From Candidatus Saccharimonadota bacterium (lineage in GTDB: Bacteria > Patescibacteriota > Saccharimonadia > Saccharimonadales > Saccharimonadaceae): DNA of 64,000 nt. The translations under genes were made by a program, and so were the position numbers. The stretch is taken from contig JAFQYO010000003.1 of NCBI GenBank assembly GCA_017406405.1, positions 1 through 64,000 of the forward strand, given 5' to 3'. The notes beneath the pieces were generated by a model. That model was not told the origin of the DNA. It searched no databases and saw only the letters and a program-made list of their open reading frames with translations. Of this stretch, positions 26,889 through 34,254 are shown one piece after another; within the stretch, counting starts at the first letter, position 1; each line of letters starts with the position of its first letter.

Positions 26889-26932
26889 GGGGCGAAACAG
26901 TAACTTTTGCCCCATTTTTTTTGCAAAATCGG
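26889..26932 (+). terminator. Terminator downstream of the gene at 26026
   Basis: GGGGCGAAA pairs with TTTTGCCCC around a 7-nt loop, followed by eight T residues. The rest of the 26827-27018 gap holds no gene I can support. Confidence 0.85.
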
Positions 26933-26982
26933 TACAAAATTGCACCCTAGAACCTGCAAGGTACTTAATAGAAACCTACTAC

Positions 26983-27006
26983 TAAAAAATCGGCGAAAAT
27001 GCCGAA
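26983..27006 (-). terminator. Terminator of the CAT-anticodon tRNA gene
   Basis: On the minus strand, TCGGC and GCCGA form a stem around ATTTTC, followed by a T-rich run, a few bases after the tRNA 3' end. Confidence 0.7.
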
Positions 27007-27018
27007 TCTTAGACAATC

Positions 27019-27094
27019 TGGTGGGGGCAGCTGGGTTCGAACCAGCGACCAATCGGTTATGAGCCGACTGCTCTAACCACTGAGCTATGCCCCC
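27019..27094 (-). tRNA. tRNA with CAT anticodon, probably tRNA-Ile2 (lysidine-modified)
   Basis: A 76-nt cloverleaf with encoded CCA. Acceptor GGGGGCA pairs with TGCCCCC and the anticodon arm is GTCGG-CTCATAA-CCGAT. The body (TAGCTCAGTGGTTAGAGCAG, then TTGGTCGCTGGTTC) closely matches, as I recall it, the E. coli minor Ile tRNA whose CAT is changed to k2CAU by TilS. A separate elongator-Met-like CAT tRNA exists at 57184, which supports this split. An extended -10 box lies at 27104-27109. Confidence 0.8.
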
Positions 27095-27139
27095 ACTCCA
27101 GTTATTATACCAAAATCTGTCAAAATGTATAGAAAATGT

Positions 27140-27145
27140 TATAAT
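27140..27145 (+). promoter_or_regulatory. Extended -10 box for the FtsL/DivIC-like gene
   Basis: TGT-TATAAT ends 10 nt before the ATG at 27156; no ribosome site is present. Confidence 0.6.
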
Positions 27146-27155
27146 AAGCATAACC

Positions 27156-27581
27156 ATGCAAAAACTAAAAACCCGTCTTCGTCGGTTTTATTATAGAATC
27201 AAACATGATTATTTTTCATTTGATAATGTCGTATTCTTTATCGCTGTCATTCTTTGTCTTTTTTGGACTTATAGCTCAATTTCCGCCATGTCTAGAAACT
27301 GGGAACTTTCTCAAAAAATCACCACAAAACGTCGTGAGCTCGAACTTCTCCACCTAGAAATCGAAACTATCGAGCTAGAAAATGATTATTATCGCTCCGC
27401 CGAATACCAAGAACTTTCCGCTCGCGCAAAAGAAGACAAGAAACTCGAGGGAGAAAATCTAGTTTACCTTCCAGAAAACTCAGAAACCGCTAAAAATAAA
27501 TACAAATCCTCCCCAGAAAACGAAACAGCCGCCGAACCGTCAAATTTCTCTCAATGGATGTCATTTTTATTTGGCGCATAA
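27156..27581 (+). CDS. FtsL/DivIC/FtsB-like septum protein
   Basis: 141 residues from MQKLKTRLRRFYYRI. A basic cytoplasmic end, one membrane helix at about 22-42, then a heptad coiled coil (KITTKRRELELLHLEIETIELEN region) and a disordered tail is the layout of the small bitopic divisome proteins FtsL, FtsB and DivIC. LSARAKEDKKLEGENLVYLP fits the conserved end of the DivIC family. It probably supports septal peptidoglycan synthesis. Confidence 0.75.
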   Translation: MQKLKTRLRRFYYRIKHDYFSFDNVVFFIAVILCLFWTYSSISAMSRNWELSQKITTKRRELELLHLEIETIELENDYYRSAEYQELSARAKEDKKLEGENLVYLPENSETAKNKYKSSPENETAAEPSNFSQWMSFLFGA

Positions 27582-27584
27582 ACC

Positions 27585-27613
27585 TTGAAAGAAACTATAA
27601 AATCGGTTATACT
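27585..27613 (+). promoter_or_regulatory. Promoter of the gene at 27620, leaderless
   Basis: TTGAAA at 27585-27590, 17-nt spacer, TATACT at 27608-27613, then 6 nt to the ATG. Here both -35 and -10 boxes are clear. Confidence 0.75.
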
Positions 27614-27619
27614 TAAACC

Positions 27620-28198
27620 ATGGAAAAAAGTGAACCGATTATTACGGCGCAAGACACCTCCCCTATCCCCCCCGTCCCTGTCTCGACGCCAGAAAAACCT
27701 CAAAAACAGCCTCGTCGAACTGACGAAAAACAGAATAAGCGTCTTATTATCATCATCTGCGCCGTAGTCGCAGTTATCGCTCTCGGTGTCGGTATCTTCT
27801 TTCTTGTAAAAAACTGGGACAACATCTTTAAATCGTCCGGAGGAATTCCTGAGGAAGAAACCCCTTCAGAGATCCTTATTCCTGGAGGAACGCCCGAAGA
27901 AACCGGAGAAGGACAGAGCGTTGAAGAATACGTCGCAGAAAAGCAAGCCGCGATTGATTCCGCCACAAATTCCGAAGACAGCTTCGATGCAAAGATTAAC
28001 TTAGCGAGTTTCTACGTTGCGATTGAAGATTTTGACCAAGCTCAGGGCATTTTGGATTCATTTGACGTTGCCACTCTTACTAACGACGAAGCATATCGCT
28101 ATTACAACATTATGGCTCGTCTCGCTGAGGGTCGTGGCGACACAGAGAAGCTTGAAGAATACAGTGCTCGCGCCATGGAACTTCGAAACGCGATGTAG
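27620..28198 (+). CDS. Membrane-anchored protein with TPR-like tail
   Basis: 192 residues. A Pro-rich cytoplasmic N-terminus, a membrane helix at about 42-65, an acidic Gly/Pro linker and a helical C-terminal half resembling one or two TPR units (KINLASFYVAIEDFDQAQGIL, then DEAYRYYNIMARLAEGRGD). TPR tails bind protein partners. It lies between a divisome-like gene and rpsL but has its own promoter. Confidence 0.7.
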   Translation: MEKSEPIITAQDTSPIPPVPVSTPEKPQKQPRRTDEKQNKRLIIIICAVVAVIALGVGIFFLVKNWDNIFKSSGGIPEEETPSEILIPGGTPEETGEGQSVEEYVAEKQAAIDSATNSEDSFDAKINLASFYVAIEDFDQAQGILDSFDVATLTNDEAYRYYNIMARLAEGRGDTEKLEEYSARAMELRNAM

Positions 28199-28212
28199 CC
28201 TTAGAATAAATC

Positions 28213-28241
28213 TTGTCAAAAAGATAAAAATAGAGTATAAT
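28213..28241 (+). promoter_or_regulatory. Promoter of rpsL-rpsG
   Basis: TTGTCA at 28213-28218, 17-nt spacer, TATAAT at 28236-28241. The leader is about 75 nt, unlike the leaderless neighbours. Confidence 0.8.
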
Positions 28242-28257
28242 AGCACCAAGAGTTTCA

Positions 28258-28289
28258 TGTCTTGAGGTATTGCTGTACTCCGAAAGACA
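28258..28289 (+). promoter_or_regulatory. Possible structured leader of rpsL-rpsG
   Basis: TGTCTT pairs with AAGACA, with an inner GAG/CTC pairing, in the rpsL leader. The location suits feedback control by a ribosomal protein such as S7, but that link is inference. Confidence 0.4.
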
Positions 28290-28321
28290 CCAATAAATAA
28301 CCTAAAAGGATAATTTTTACT

Positions 28322-28735
28322 GTGCCAACAATCAACCAGCTGATTCGTAAGCCTCGTAAAAAGGCTTCCAAAAAGTCGAAAGCTCCGGCTCTCGGTTCTA
28401 TCGTCAATACGCTCAAAACGCGCTATTATAACCAAGCCGCTCCGCTCAAACGAGGCGTCTGCATTAAAGTTACTACTAAAACCCCGAAAAAACCGAACTC
28501 TGCGCTTCGTAAAGTTGCGCGTGTCCGCCTGACAAATGGCCAAGAAGTTTGGGCATATATCGGCGGCGAAGGTCATAACCTTCAAGAGCACGCAGTCGTG
28601 CTTGTTCGTGGTGGCCGTGTCCCTGATCTCCCGGGTGTTCGCTATCACGTCGTCCGAGGTACGCTTGACCTTCAAGGCGTTCAGGGTAGAAAACAAGGTC
28701 GTTCAAAATACGGCGCAAAGAAGGAGGGGAAATAA
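28322..28735 (+). CDS. rpsL: Small ribosomal subunit protein uS12
   Basis: 137 residues from a GTG start with AAAGGAT upstream. [41 protein letters not shown]-type core and [12 protein letters not shown] are diagnostic of uS12 at the decoding centre. A roughly 14-residue segment between PAL and KRGVC matches the longer uS12 form seen in Gram-positive bacteria rather than the short E. coli form. It is followed 3 nt later by rpsG. Confidence 0.98.
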   Translation: MPTINQLIRKPRKKASKKSKAPALGSIVNTLKTRYYNQAAPLKRGVCIKVTTKTPKKPNSALRKVARVRLTNGQEVWAYIGGEGHNLQEHAVVLVRGGRVPDLPGVRYHVVRGTLDLQGVQGRKQGRSKYGAKKEGK

Positions 28736-28738
28736 TCT

Positions 28739-29218
28739 ATGCCTAGAAAGACTACAAAATCTCTCGAGAGAAAAGTTTCTCCCGACCGCAAATACCAATC
28801 TATTCTCGTTCAACGCCTAATCAACAAGTCCATGCTCGATGGAAAGAAACAAGCTGCCGAACGTGCAGTTTACGCTGCGCTCGAAGGTGCCGCGAAAAAA
28901 CTTAATTCTGAAGACCCTGTGGAAGTTTTTGAAAAAGCCCTCGCAAACGTCTCTCCGGATTTCGAGGTCAAATCTCGTCGTGTTGGCGGCGCGAACTACC
29001 AAATCCCTTTTCCGATTTCTGGTCATCGCCAACAACATTTCGCTTTCACCTGGCTTGTCCAAGCCGCTCGCGCTCGTCAGGGCATGCCTTATTCAAAGCG
29101 CCTTGAAATGGAAATTATCGACGCCTATAACGAATCTGGTGCCGCCTTCAAAAAGAAAGAAGATTGTCACCGTATGGCCGAGGCCAACCGCGCTTTTGCA
29201 CATTTTGCTCGCGCCTAA
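28739..29218 (+). CDS. rpsG: Small ribosomal subunit protein uS7
   Basis: 159 residues, normal length. SPDRKYQSILVQRLINKSML, VEVFEKALANVSPDFEVKSR-type region, RRVGGANYQIP and the final DCHRMAEANRAFAHFA identify uS7. An AAGGAGGGG site precedes the ATG. The usual str-operon partners fusA and tuf do not follow; a terminator and a prepilin operon do. Confidence 0.98.
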   Translation: MPRKTTKSLERKVSPDRKYQSILVQRLINKSMLDGKKQAAERAVYAALEGAAKKLNSEDPVEVFEKALANVSPDFEVKSRRVGGANYQIPFPISGHRQQHFAFTWLVQAARARQGMPYSKRLEMEIIDAYNESGAAFKKKEDCHRMAEANRAFAHFARA

Positions 29219-29228
29219 ACATAGTCCA

Positions 29229-29256
29229 AAAAATCCCCTAAACGGGGATTTTTTGT
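29229..29256 (+). terminator. Terminator after rpsG
   Basis: AAATCCCC and GGGGATTT form the stem, followed by TTTT. Confidence 0.88.
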
Positions 29257-29278
29257 TGTAAAAAACATAAAAATTGTT

Positions 29279-29284
29279 TATAAT
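29279..29284 (+). promoter_or_regulatory. -10 box, leaderless, for the prepilin operon
   Basis: TATAAT ends 7 nt before the ATG at 29292; no ribosome site for this first gene, in contrast to the two that follow. Confidence 0.7.
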
Positions 29285-29291
29285 CATAACC

Positions 29292-30122
29292 ATGAAGGTC
29301 GTAAAAAAGGGTTTTACGCTTATCGAAGTGAGTCTTTTTCTTGCTCTAACCGGATTTTTAATGCTTGGGCTTGTTATCGGCTCAAACGTCTCTATCTCTC
29401 GCCAGCGCTACAACGACACCGTAAATAGCTTTGCGGAATACCTCCGCGGGGTTTACTCTGACGTCTTAAACGTGTCAAACGACAAAATCCCAAGTTCTAA
29501 ACCCAGCGGTGAAGATGCCGGAAGAACAAACAAAGCCGTTTATGGGAAACTGATTATCGTTGGCGACCCAGACACCGACATCCACACCATCTATTCCTAC
29601 GACGTAATTGGAGATGCAGTAAACTCCTCCGAACTAACCAACTCTAACATTCTTGAAAGTCTCCAAAAATTGAATGCGAATGTTCTTAGCTATGCTGACG
29701 GGAAGAACACATTTTTCAAAGAATCTTCCTTCGTTCTCCCGTGGGAAGGAGTTTTAGAAGACGAAGAAGGCGAAGCTAAACACGGAGCAATCCTTGTCGT
29801 GCGTTCTCCAAGTTCCGGGAGCATCCGCACCTTTAGTGTATGGTTTGCTCCGACAGCGCCATTTCCTTATCTTTCTTTCCGCAACGCTTTAGCTAACGGT
29901 GAAAATAAAACAGGGTTATTTAATACTCTCCTTATGCTTATGGACACATATCAAATTGCGTTCTGTGTTGATTCCCCAGACAATAATTATGAACGACGTT
30001 TCGAAGTTTTAATAAACGAAAACGCCTCGAACTCTTCATTCATAGAAAAACTTGCCTTAGACTCCGATAATAATGAGTGCTTGGATAAAAAATATTCTGG
30101 TAACTTCCCGGGAGAAAGTTAG
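29292..30122 (+). CDS. Type IV prepilin-like protein
   Basis: 276 residues. A class III signal VVKKG|FTLIEVSLFLALTGF has the prepilin peptidase site after Gly6 and Glu at +5, followed by the hydrophobic helix. The rest is an extracellular domain of about 240 residues, large for a major pilin, so a minor pilin or pseudopilin is more likely. It begins a three-gene operon; the matching motor ATPase may be the PilB-like protein at 48721. Confidence 0.88.
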   Translation: MKVVKKGFTLIEVSLFLALTGFLMLGLVIGSNVSISRQRYNDTVNSFAEYLRGVYSDVLNVSNDKIPSSKPSGEDAGRTNKAVYGKLIIVGDPDTDIHTIYSYDVIGDAVNSSELTNSNILESLQKLNANVLSYADGKNTFFKESSFVLPWEGVLEDEEGEAKHGAILVVRSPSSGSIRTFSVWFAPTAPFPYLSFRNALANGENKTGLFNTLLMLMDTYQIAFCVDSPDNNYERRFEVLINENASNSSFIEKLALDSDNNECLDKKYSGNFPGES

Positions 30123-30132
30123 AGGAGCCTGC

Positions 30133-31077
30133 ATGAAAAAAAATATCACAACCAAACACGGCTTTACACTTATCGAACTTTCCTTCGCAATTGCTTTTAT
30201 TTCTGTCCTAGTCATTACGGTTACACTGATCACTAACGAAATAATTTCCCTTTATCGAAAAGGTTACGCCATTAAAACCATTAACCAAGTCGGCAGCGAC
30301 CTAATTGAAGATGTTGTCGACTCTATCCAAGCTTCTCCCCCGGCTAAAATATCCGCATTTTGCGATCGTTATCCAAGCGGAAGTGTTTCGAGGACAAATT
30401 GCGAATCAAACGGCGGTTCATTTTCAGTTTATCAACAATACTATACAGACGTGATTATCACCAGCGGCAAACAAGATAATAAGAAAACCGTCCCTCTCGG
30501 AGGAGTATTTTGCACTGGAAAATACACTTATATTTGGAACACTGGTTATCTATTCGGAGACCAATATCGTTCGGAAGATGGCTCGCCCCTTTCCTCCCGC
30601 GCCTTAAGAGTTAAATATAAAGTTGGAGACACAGAGGGAACTGCCCCGAGCGATTTCAAACTAATTAAATTTGAAGACCCGACTCGTTCAACTTGTGCTT
30701 GGAATATTTATTCGACCGATGATAGTATCGTCTATCCATCTCCATCAGAATATCTATCGCCTCGTCAGATCAGCGGGGAAAGTAGCGTGGCGTACGGCTT
30801 TGAGATCCCGATCAACCTTAATGAAGCTCCGGTTGAACTTCTCTCTAAATCCGACGCTTCTCTCGCCCTTTATGATTTCGTTATCTTCCCTCCGGCTCAA
30901 TATGATGTTACAAACAAATTATTCTTCTCAGGTTCGTTTATTCTCGGTACTATCAACGGAGGCGTAAATATCATGACCTCGTCAAACTATTGTGAAAGCC
31001 CGAACACCTTCAACTCAGATTTTAGTTATTGTGCAATTAACAAATTTAACTTTGGAACTCAAGCTTCAGGAGTATAA
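30133..31077 (+). CDS. Type IV prepilin-like protein
   Basis: 314 residues. The signal TTKHG|FTLIELSFAIAFISVL has the G|F cleavage site and Glu at +5. The start at 30133 has GAGGAG 8 nt upstream; a longer frame overlapping the previous gene lacks one. Several cysteines in the exported domain (FCDRYP, TNCESN, FCTGKY, TCAW) may form disulfides. It is probably a minor pilin or adhesive tip protein. Confidence 0.87.
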   Translation: MKKNITTKHGFTLIELSFAIAFISVLVITVTLITNEIISLYRKGYAIKTINQVGSDLIEDVVDSIQASPPAKISAFCDRYPSGSVSRTNCESNGGSFSVYQQYYTDVIITSGKQDNKKTVPLGGVFCTGKYTYIWNTGYLFGDQYRSEDGSPLSSRALRVKYKVGDTEGTAPSDFKLIKFEDPTRSTCAWNIYSTDDSIVYPSPSEYLSPRQISGESSVAYGFEIPINLNEAPVELLSKSDASLALYDFVIFPPAQYDVTNKLFFSGSFILGTINGGVNIMTSSNYCESPNTFNSDFSYCAINKFNFGTQASGV

Positions 31078-31086
31078 GGAGAAAAC

Positions 31087-32418
31087 ATGAAAACAAACCA
31101 AACATTTAAAACTGGCGCCACCTCAATTTACGTCGTGGTTATCGCTACTTTGCTTTTTAGCGTAATTACGGTCGCTTTCATCCGAATCATTATTAACGAA
31201 TCCGCAAAAACCCTTTCGGACGAACTATCTCAAGCCGCCTATGATGCTGCCTTAGCTGGCGTCGAAGACGCAAAAGTCGCCCTGAAAAAATACAATGAAT
31301 GTAAACAAAATCCCCGCCTCGCAACTTGCGAAAGTCCGACCGATATCGTCAGTATTATCGATAATAGCCTCGCTAATTCTCGAAATGAATCTAACGACAA
31401 TTCTAACAATAAGCCTGACTGCGATTCGGTCGCTAAAGCTCTCGGCCGTATCTCTTCTTCGGGGAGCGAAGAGGTTCTTGTTCAAGAGTTTTCCTCTCAA
31501 AAAATCGACACCGTCCAAGCGTATACTTGCGTCCTCCTCAACAACATCACCTATGATTATCGTTCGTCTCTTTCGTCCGAAACTACCCTTCGTGTAATTC
31601 CATTAAGACCGTACGAATACACAGCTAATGACATCACCGGAATTCAGATTTCTTGGTTCTCAGATAATAATGGCGATCGCAGCGAATATAATTATGCAAA
31701 CAAAAGCGAATTCACTTCGCTCGCGGATGGCGTTCCGACTCCGCCCACTATTTCCGCTCAAATCATTCAAACTGACGGGCGTTATCTCTTATCTGACTTC
31801 GAAGCTCCAAAAGACGGCAAAACAAACCGAGGCGGTGTATTCCTTACGCCATCAGATTCTGGAATTACACACATAAATCAAGGAGTTATCGTTAATTCAA
31901 ATGATCATACAACCGAAAACACCCCCCAGAGAATAGACTGTGAGGCCGGGTTATCAGAAGAGTTTGGATGTGTCACAAGTATAGAACTTCCCGACACAAT
32001 CGAAACCCCGGGCCTTCCGCCGGAACTCCGCGCAAATACTCCCCGTCGAAATCCTGAAACTTTCTTCTTAATTCTCAACTTACCATACGGCCAACCGACT
32101 ACTGATTTCTCCGTCCAACTTTGTGTCGATACGGACACCGTTCGTGGTGACTGTAAAAATGCCGACGGTTCTTCAGCTGTTGCAAAATTCGACAACGTTC
32201 AAATTGCTGTGGACTCGACTGGTCGCGCCAACGACATATACTCTCGCGTCGAATCTCGAGTAGAGTTTAATGATATTTACTTCCCATTCCCCGAATTCGC
32301 CATGCTAGCCACTGGCGATAGCGAATCCTCTATTAACAAAAACTTCTACGTGACTAAAAACTGCTGGATAACCGACGGTGTAACGTCGAGAGACTGCGCA
32401 AATAGCGACAACTTATAA
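31087..32418 (+). CDS. Minor pseudopilin / PilX-like exported protein
   Basis: 443 residues. The N-terminus KTG|ATSIYVVVIATLLFSVITV is pilin-like but lacks Phe at +1 and Glu at +5, as in PilX- or GspK-type subunits. After the helix comes QAAYDAALAGVEDAKVAL, a region seen in PilX-like proteins, then a large Cys-containing outer domain. An AAGGAG site lies 6 nt before the ATG. It ends the prepilin operon. Confidence 0.72.
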   Translation: MKTNQTFKTGATSIYVVVIATLLFSVITVAFIRIIINESAKTLSDELSQAAYDAALAGVEDAKVALKKYNECKQNPRLATCESPTDIVSIIDNSLANSRNESNDNSNNKPDCDSVAKALGRISSSGSEEVLVQEFSSQKIDTVQAYTCVLLNNITYDYRSSLSSETTLRVIPLRPYEYTANDITGIQISWFSDNNGDRSEYNYANKSEFTSLADGVPTPPTISAQIIQTDGRYLLSDFEAPKDGKTNRGGVFLTPSDSGITHINQGVIVNSNDHTTENTPQRIDCEAGLSEEFGCVTSIELPDTIETPGLPPELRANTPRRNPETFFLILNLPYGQPTTDFSVQLCVDTDTVRGDCKNADGSSAVAKFDNVQIAVDSTGRANDIYSRVESRVEFNDIYFPFPEFAMLATGDSESSINKNFYVTKNCWITDGVTSRDCANSDNL

Positions 32419-32424
32419 AAGTTA

Positions 32425-32453
32425 TTGACAAAACAACGAAAGTGCGATAGAAT
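32425..32453 (+). promoter_or_regulatory. Promoter of the initiator tRNA gene
   Basis: TTGACA at 32425-32430, 17-nt spacer, TAGAAT at 32448-32453; the tRNA starts 11 nt later. Confidence 0.8.
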
Positions 32454-32464
32454 ATACAACATAT

Positions 32465-32541
32465 CGCGGGGTAGAGCAGCCTGGTAGCTCGTTTGGCTCA
32501 TAACCAAAAGGTCGTTCGTTCAAATCGAACCCCCGCAACCA
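32465..32541 (+). tRNA. Initiator tRNA-fMet (CAT)
   Basis: A 77-nt cloverleaf with encoded CCA. Initiator hallmarks are the unpaired C1xA72 end and the A11-T24 pair. The anticodon stem is TTTGG-CTCATAA-CCAAA, so only two of the usual three consecutive G-C pairs are kept; position 29-41 is T-A. Confidence 0.95.
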
Positions 32542-32577
32542 TGTTGTTTTAGAAAGAGACGAACTCTCGCCTCCAAA

Positions 32578-32618
32578 AACGGCGGTGAATTGCCCCCCCA
32601 ATTTACCGCCATTTTTGT
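32578..32618. terminator. Bidirectional terminator between tRNA-fMet and the surface protein gene
   Basis: GGCGGTGAATTG and CAATTTACCGCC form a 12-bp stem, with a T run on the plus side and A-rich sequence on the other. Confidence 0.8.
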
Positions 32619-34175
32619 TTATTCCTTCTTTTTCTTAAAGAGGCCAGCTATTTCTTCTCGATATTGAAAAATAATATATAATATCCCAACAACAATAACG
32701 ATTATTATTGCCCAGATTGCGACAAACTCCGATTTTTCTTCAAAAGTTTCCGGCTCAAGAGCATAATCCGCCCCGTCATTATTTCTTATCTTTCGACACC
32801 TTCCCGTATCAGGATTTCTTTCATATCCCTCTGCGCAAGGCTTCAACTCCGCACTCGCTGTCGTTGCGTAGCTTTTACATCTCCCAGTCAGCGGGTTTCG
32901 GTATTTTCCCTCCGGACAAGCTGCAAGAGTCGAGGTTAAACTTGTCTCGTTTACGCAATTTCCGGTTTCAAGATTAATTACTTTCCCAATCGGACAAGTC
33001 TTAAACTGTTGATAAATGTTTTCTGCGTTCGGCGTTATATTATAAGTCTGAACCCATCTCTCCGTTCCATCGGCGCTAAAGCCTATCATCGCAAGGCTAA
33101 CACCTTTTTTCTGACCACTCGAATAAACAAGCTTATCAACAGTTTCTCCCGTCGTATCGATTATTTCTAAAGAATTTGAAGACGTTGGGTTTTTTGTTAA
33201 ACTTAGCCCCCACTCCGCTATATTATATATAGCACGAAACGAATTTGCTCCAATCTCTCCCGAAAGCGCATAGTTTTTGTTTTTATATCGAATAAAACAT
33301 CCTGTCATTTCGACTCGCTCTTCACTTCGATTAAACAGTTCGATAAACTGTTCTGTATTTGAATTTTCAAAATAAGTTAAAATCTCTGAAAATTCTAAAC
33401 TCTTGCATTTCGATTCGACAACTTCCTCTGGCACTTCATGAAAAACTAACCCTGGATTTTCTGGGTCATAAGTCGGCACATAATTTGCAGTATGCACGAA
33501 TGAATCTTCGACTTCTTCTGCGCTCAAATCACGAACGAGTGTCGTCGGCTTATTTGCATTAAATCCCGAAAAACAATCGTCATCATCTAGCCCCCAACAT
33601 AAAGTATCTATCGTCTCCTCCTCATAAACCAATTTTATCCGCCCTTTACTTCTCGACATGTTTCGCGTATATGTCGCATCTGCCACCTCGTGATAATCTT
33701 CAACCCCAGCCACCTCATCCGAGCTTGCTAACCTCATAAGGAGAGACTCGCCGACCATCTCACTTGTTTCTGGAAAGTCGTAGACAACATACTCCCTTCC
33801 AGAAGAAGTTACATAAAGGACCGTAAGGCCGGCGAGCGAAATATTGTTTTTTGAGAGTTTCAAAAGTTCGAAAAACTCTCCCTCTGACGAAAATCCGGGA
33901 TTAAAACTTTTTATAAAAACATTTTCTTTAATCTCTTCAGAAATAAAATCATTCTCCTCGTCTTCAGAATCTTCTGGATTCTCAGTCGTTGGCTCCAGCG
34001 AATCTGAGTCCTCTTCATCAACTTCTTCAAGATCGTCTTCTTCGGATTCGTCCTCAACCTCCAAATAGTCTGTAATCGGAGTCATCTCCTCCGCAAACAC
34101 GAGATAACCCGGCCCCATTACCCCGGTCACTAAAGCTAGACATAGTCCTAAATAAGCATACCTCAACTTTTTCAT
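32619..34175 (-). CDS. Anchored surface protein with lamin-tail-like domains and Cys repeats
   Basis: 518 residues. A signal peptide (1-28), an acidic Glu/Asp/Ser stretch (about 29-85), then two domains that look like lamin-tail (LTD) folds: the first around FIKSFNPGFSSEGEFFELL, the second around EILTYFENSNTEQFIELFNRS. Next come three cysteine repeats of about 28-34 residues with the pattern C-(P/A)-x-G-(K/Y)-x(2)-N-x(2)-TG-x-C (CPIGKVINLETGNC, CPEGKYRNPLTGRC, CAEGYERNPDTGRC). A C-terminal membrane helix and KKKKE tail anchor it. LTD domains on bacterial surfaces may bind other proteins or nucleic acids. Confidence 0.75.
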   Translation of the reverse strand: MKKLRYAYLGLCLALVTGVMGPGYLVFAEEMTPITDYLEVEDESEEDDLEEVDEEDSDSLEPTTENPEDSEDEENDFISEEIKENVFIKSFNPGFSSEGEFFELLKLSKNNISLAGLTVLYVTSSGREYVVYDFPETSEMVGESLLMRLASSDEVAGVEDYHEVADATYTRNMSRSKGRIKLVYEEETIDTLCWGLDDDDCFSGFNANKPTTLVRDLSAEEVEDSFVHTANYVPTYDPENPGLVFHEVPEEVVESKCKSLEFSEILTYFENSNTEQFIELFNRSEERVEMTGCFIRYKNKNYALSGEIGANSFRAIYNIAEWGLSLTKNPTSSNSLEIIDTTGETVDKLVYSSGQKKGVSLAMIGFSADGTERWVQTYNITPNAENIYQQFKTCPIGKVINLETGNCVNETSLTSTLAACPEGKYRNPLTGRCKSYATTASAELKPCAEGYERNPDTGRCRKIRNNDGADYALEPETFEEKSEFVAIWAIIIVIVVGILYIIFQYREEIAGLFKKKKE

Positions 34176-34181
34176 AGCTAA

Positions 34182-34187
34182 ACTCTA
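34182..34187 (-). promoter_or_regulatory. Weak -10 box for the surface protein gene
   Basis: Minus-strand TAGAGT ends 6 nt before the ATG at 34175, the spacing of the leaderless genes but with a poorer box. Confidence 0.45.
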
Positions 34188-34242
34188 TCACGCCAAGTTT
34201 TTTCACTGCAAGCATAATTAGTTTTTAAAACAATAGTTATGC

Positions 34243-34248
34243 TATAAT
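34243..34248 (+). promoter_or_regulatory. Extended -10 box, leaderless, for the operon at 34255
   Basis: TGC-TATAAT ends 6 nt before the ATG at 34255. Confidence 0.75.
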
Positions 34249-34254
34249 ATAATC

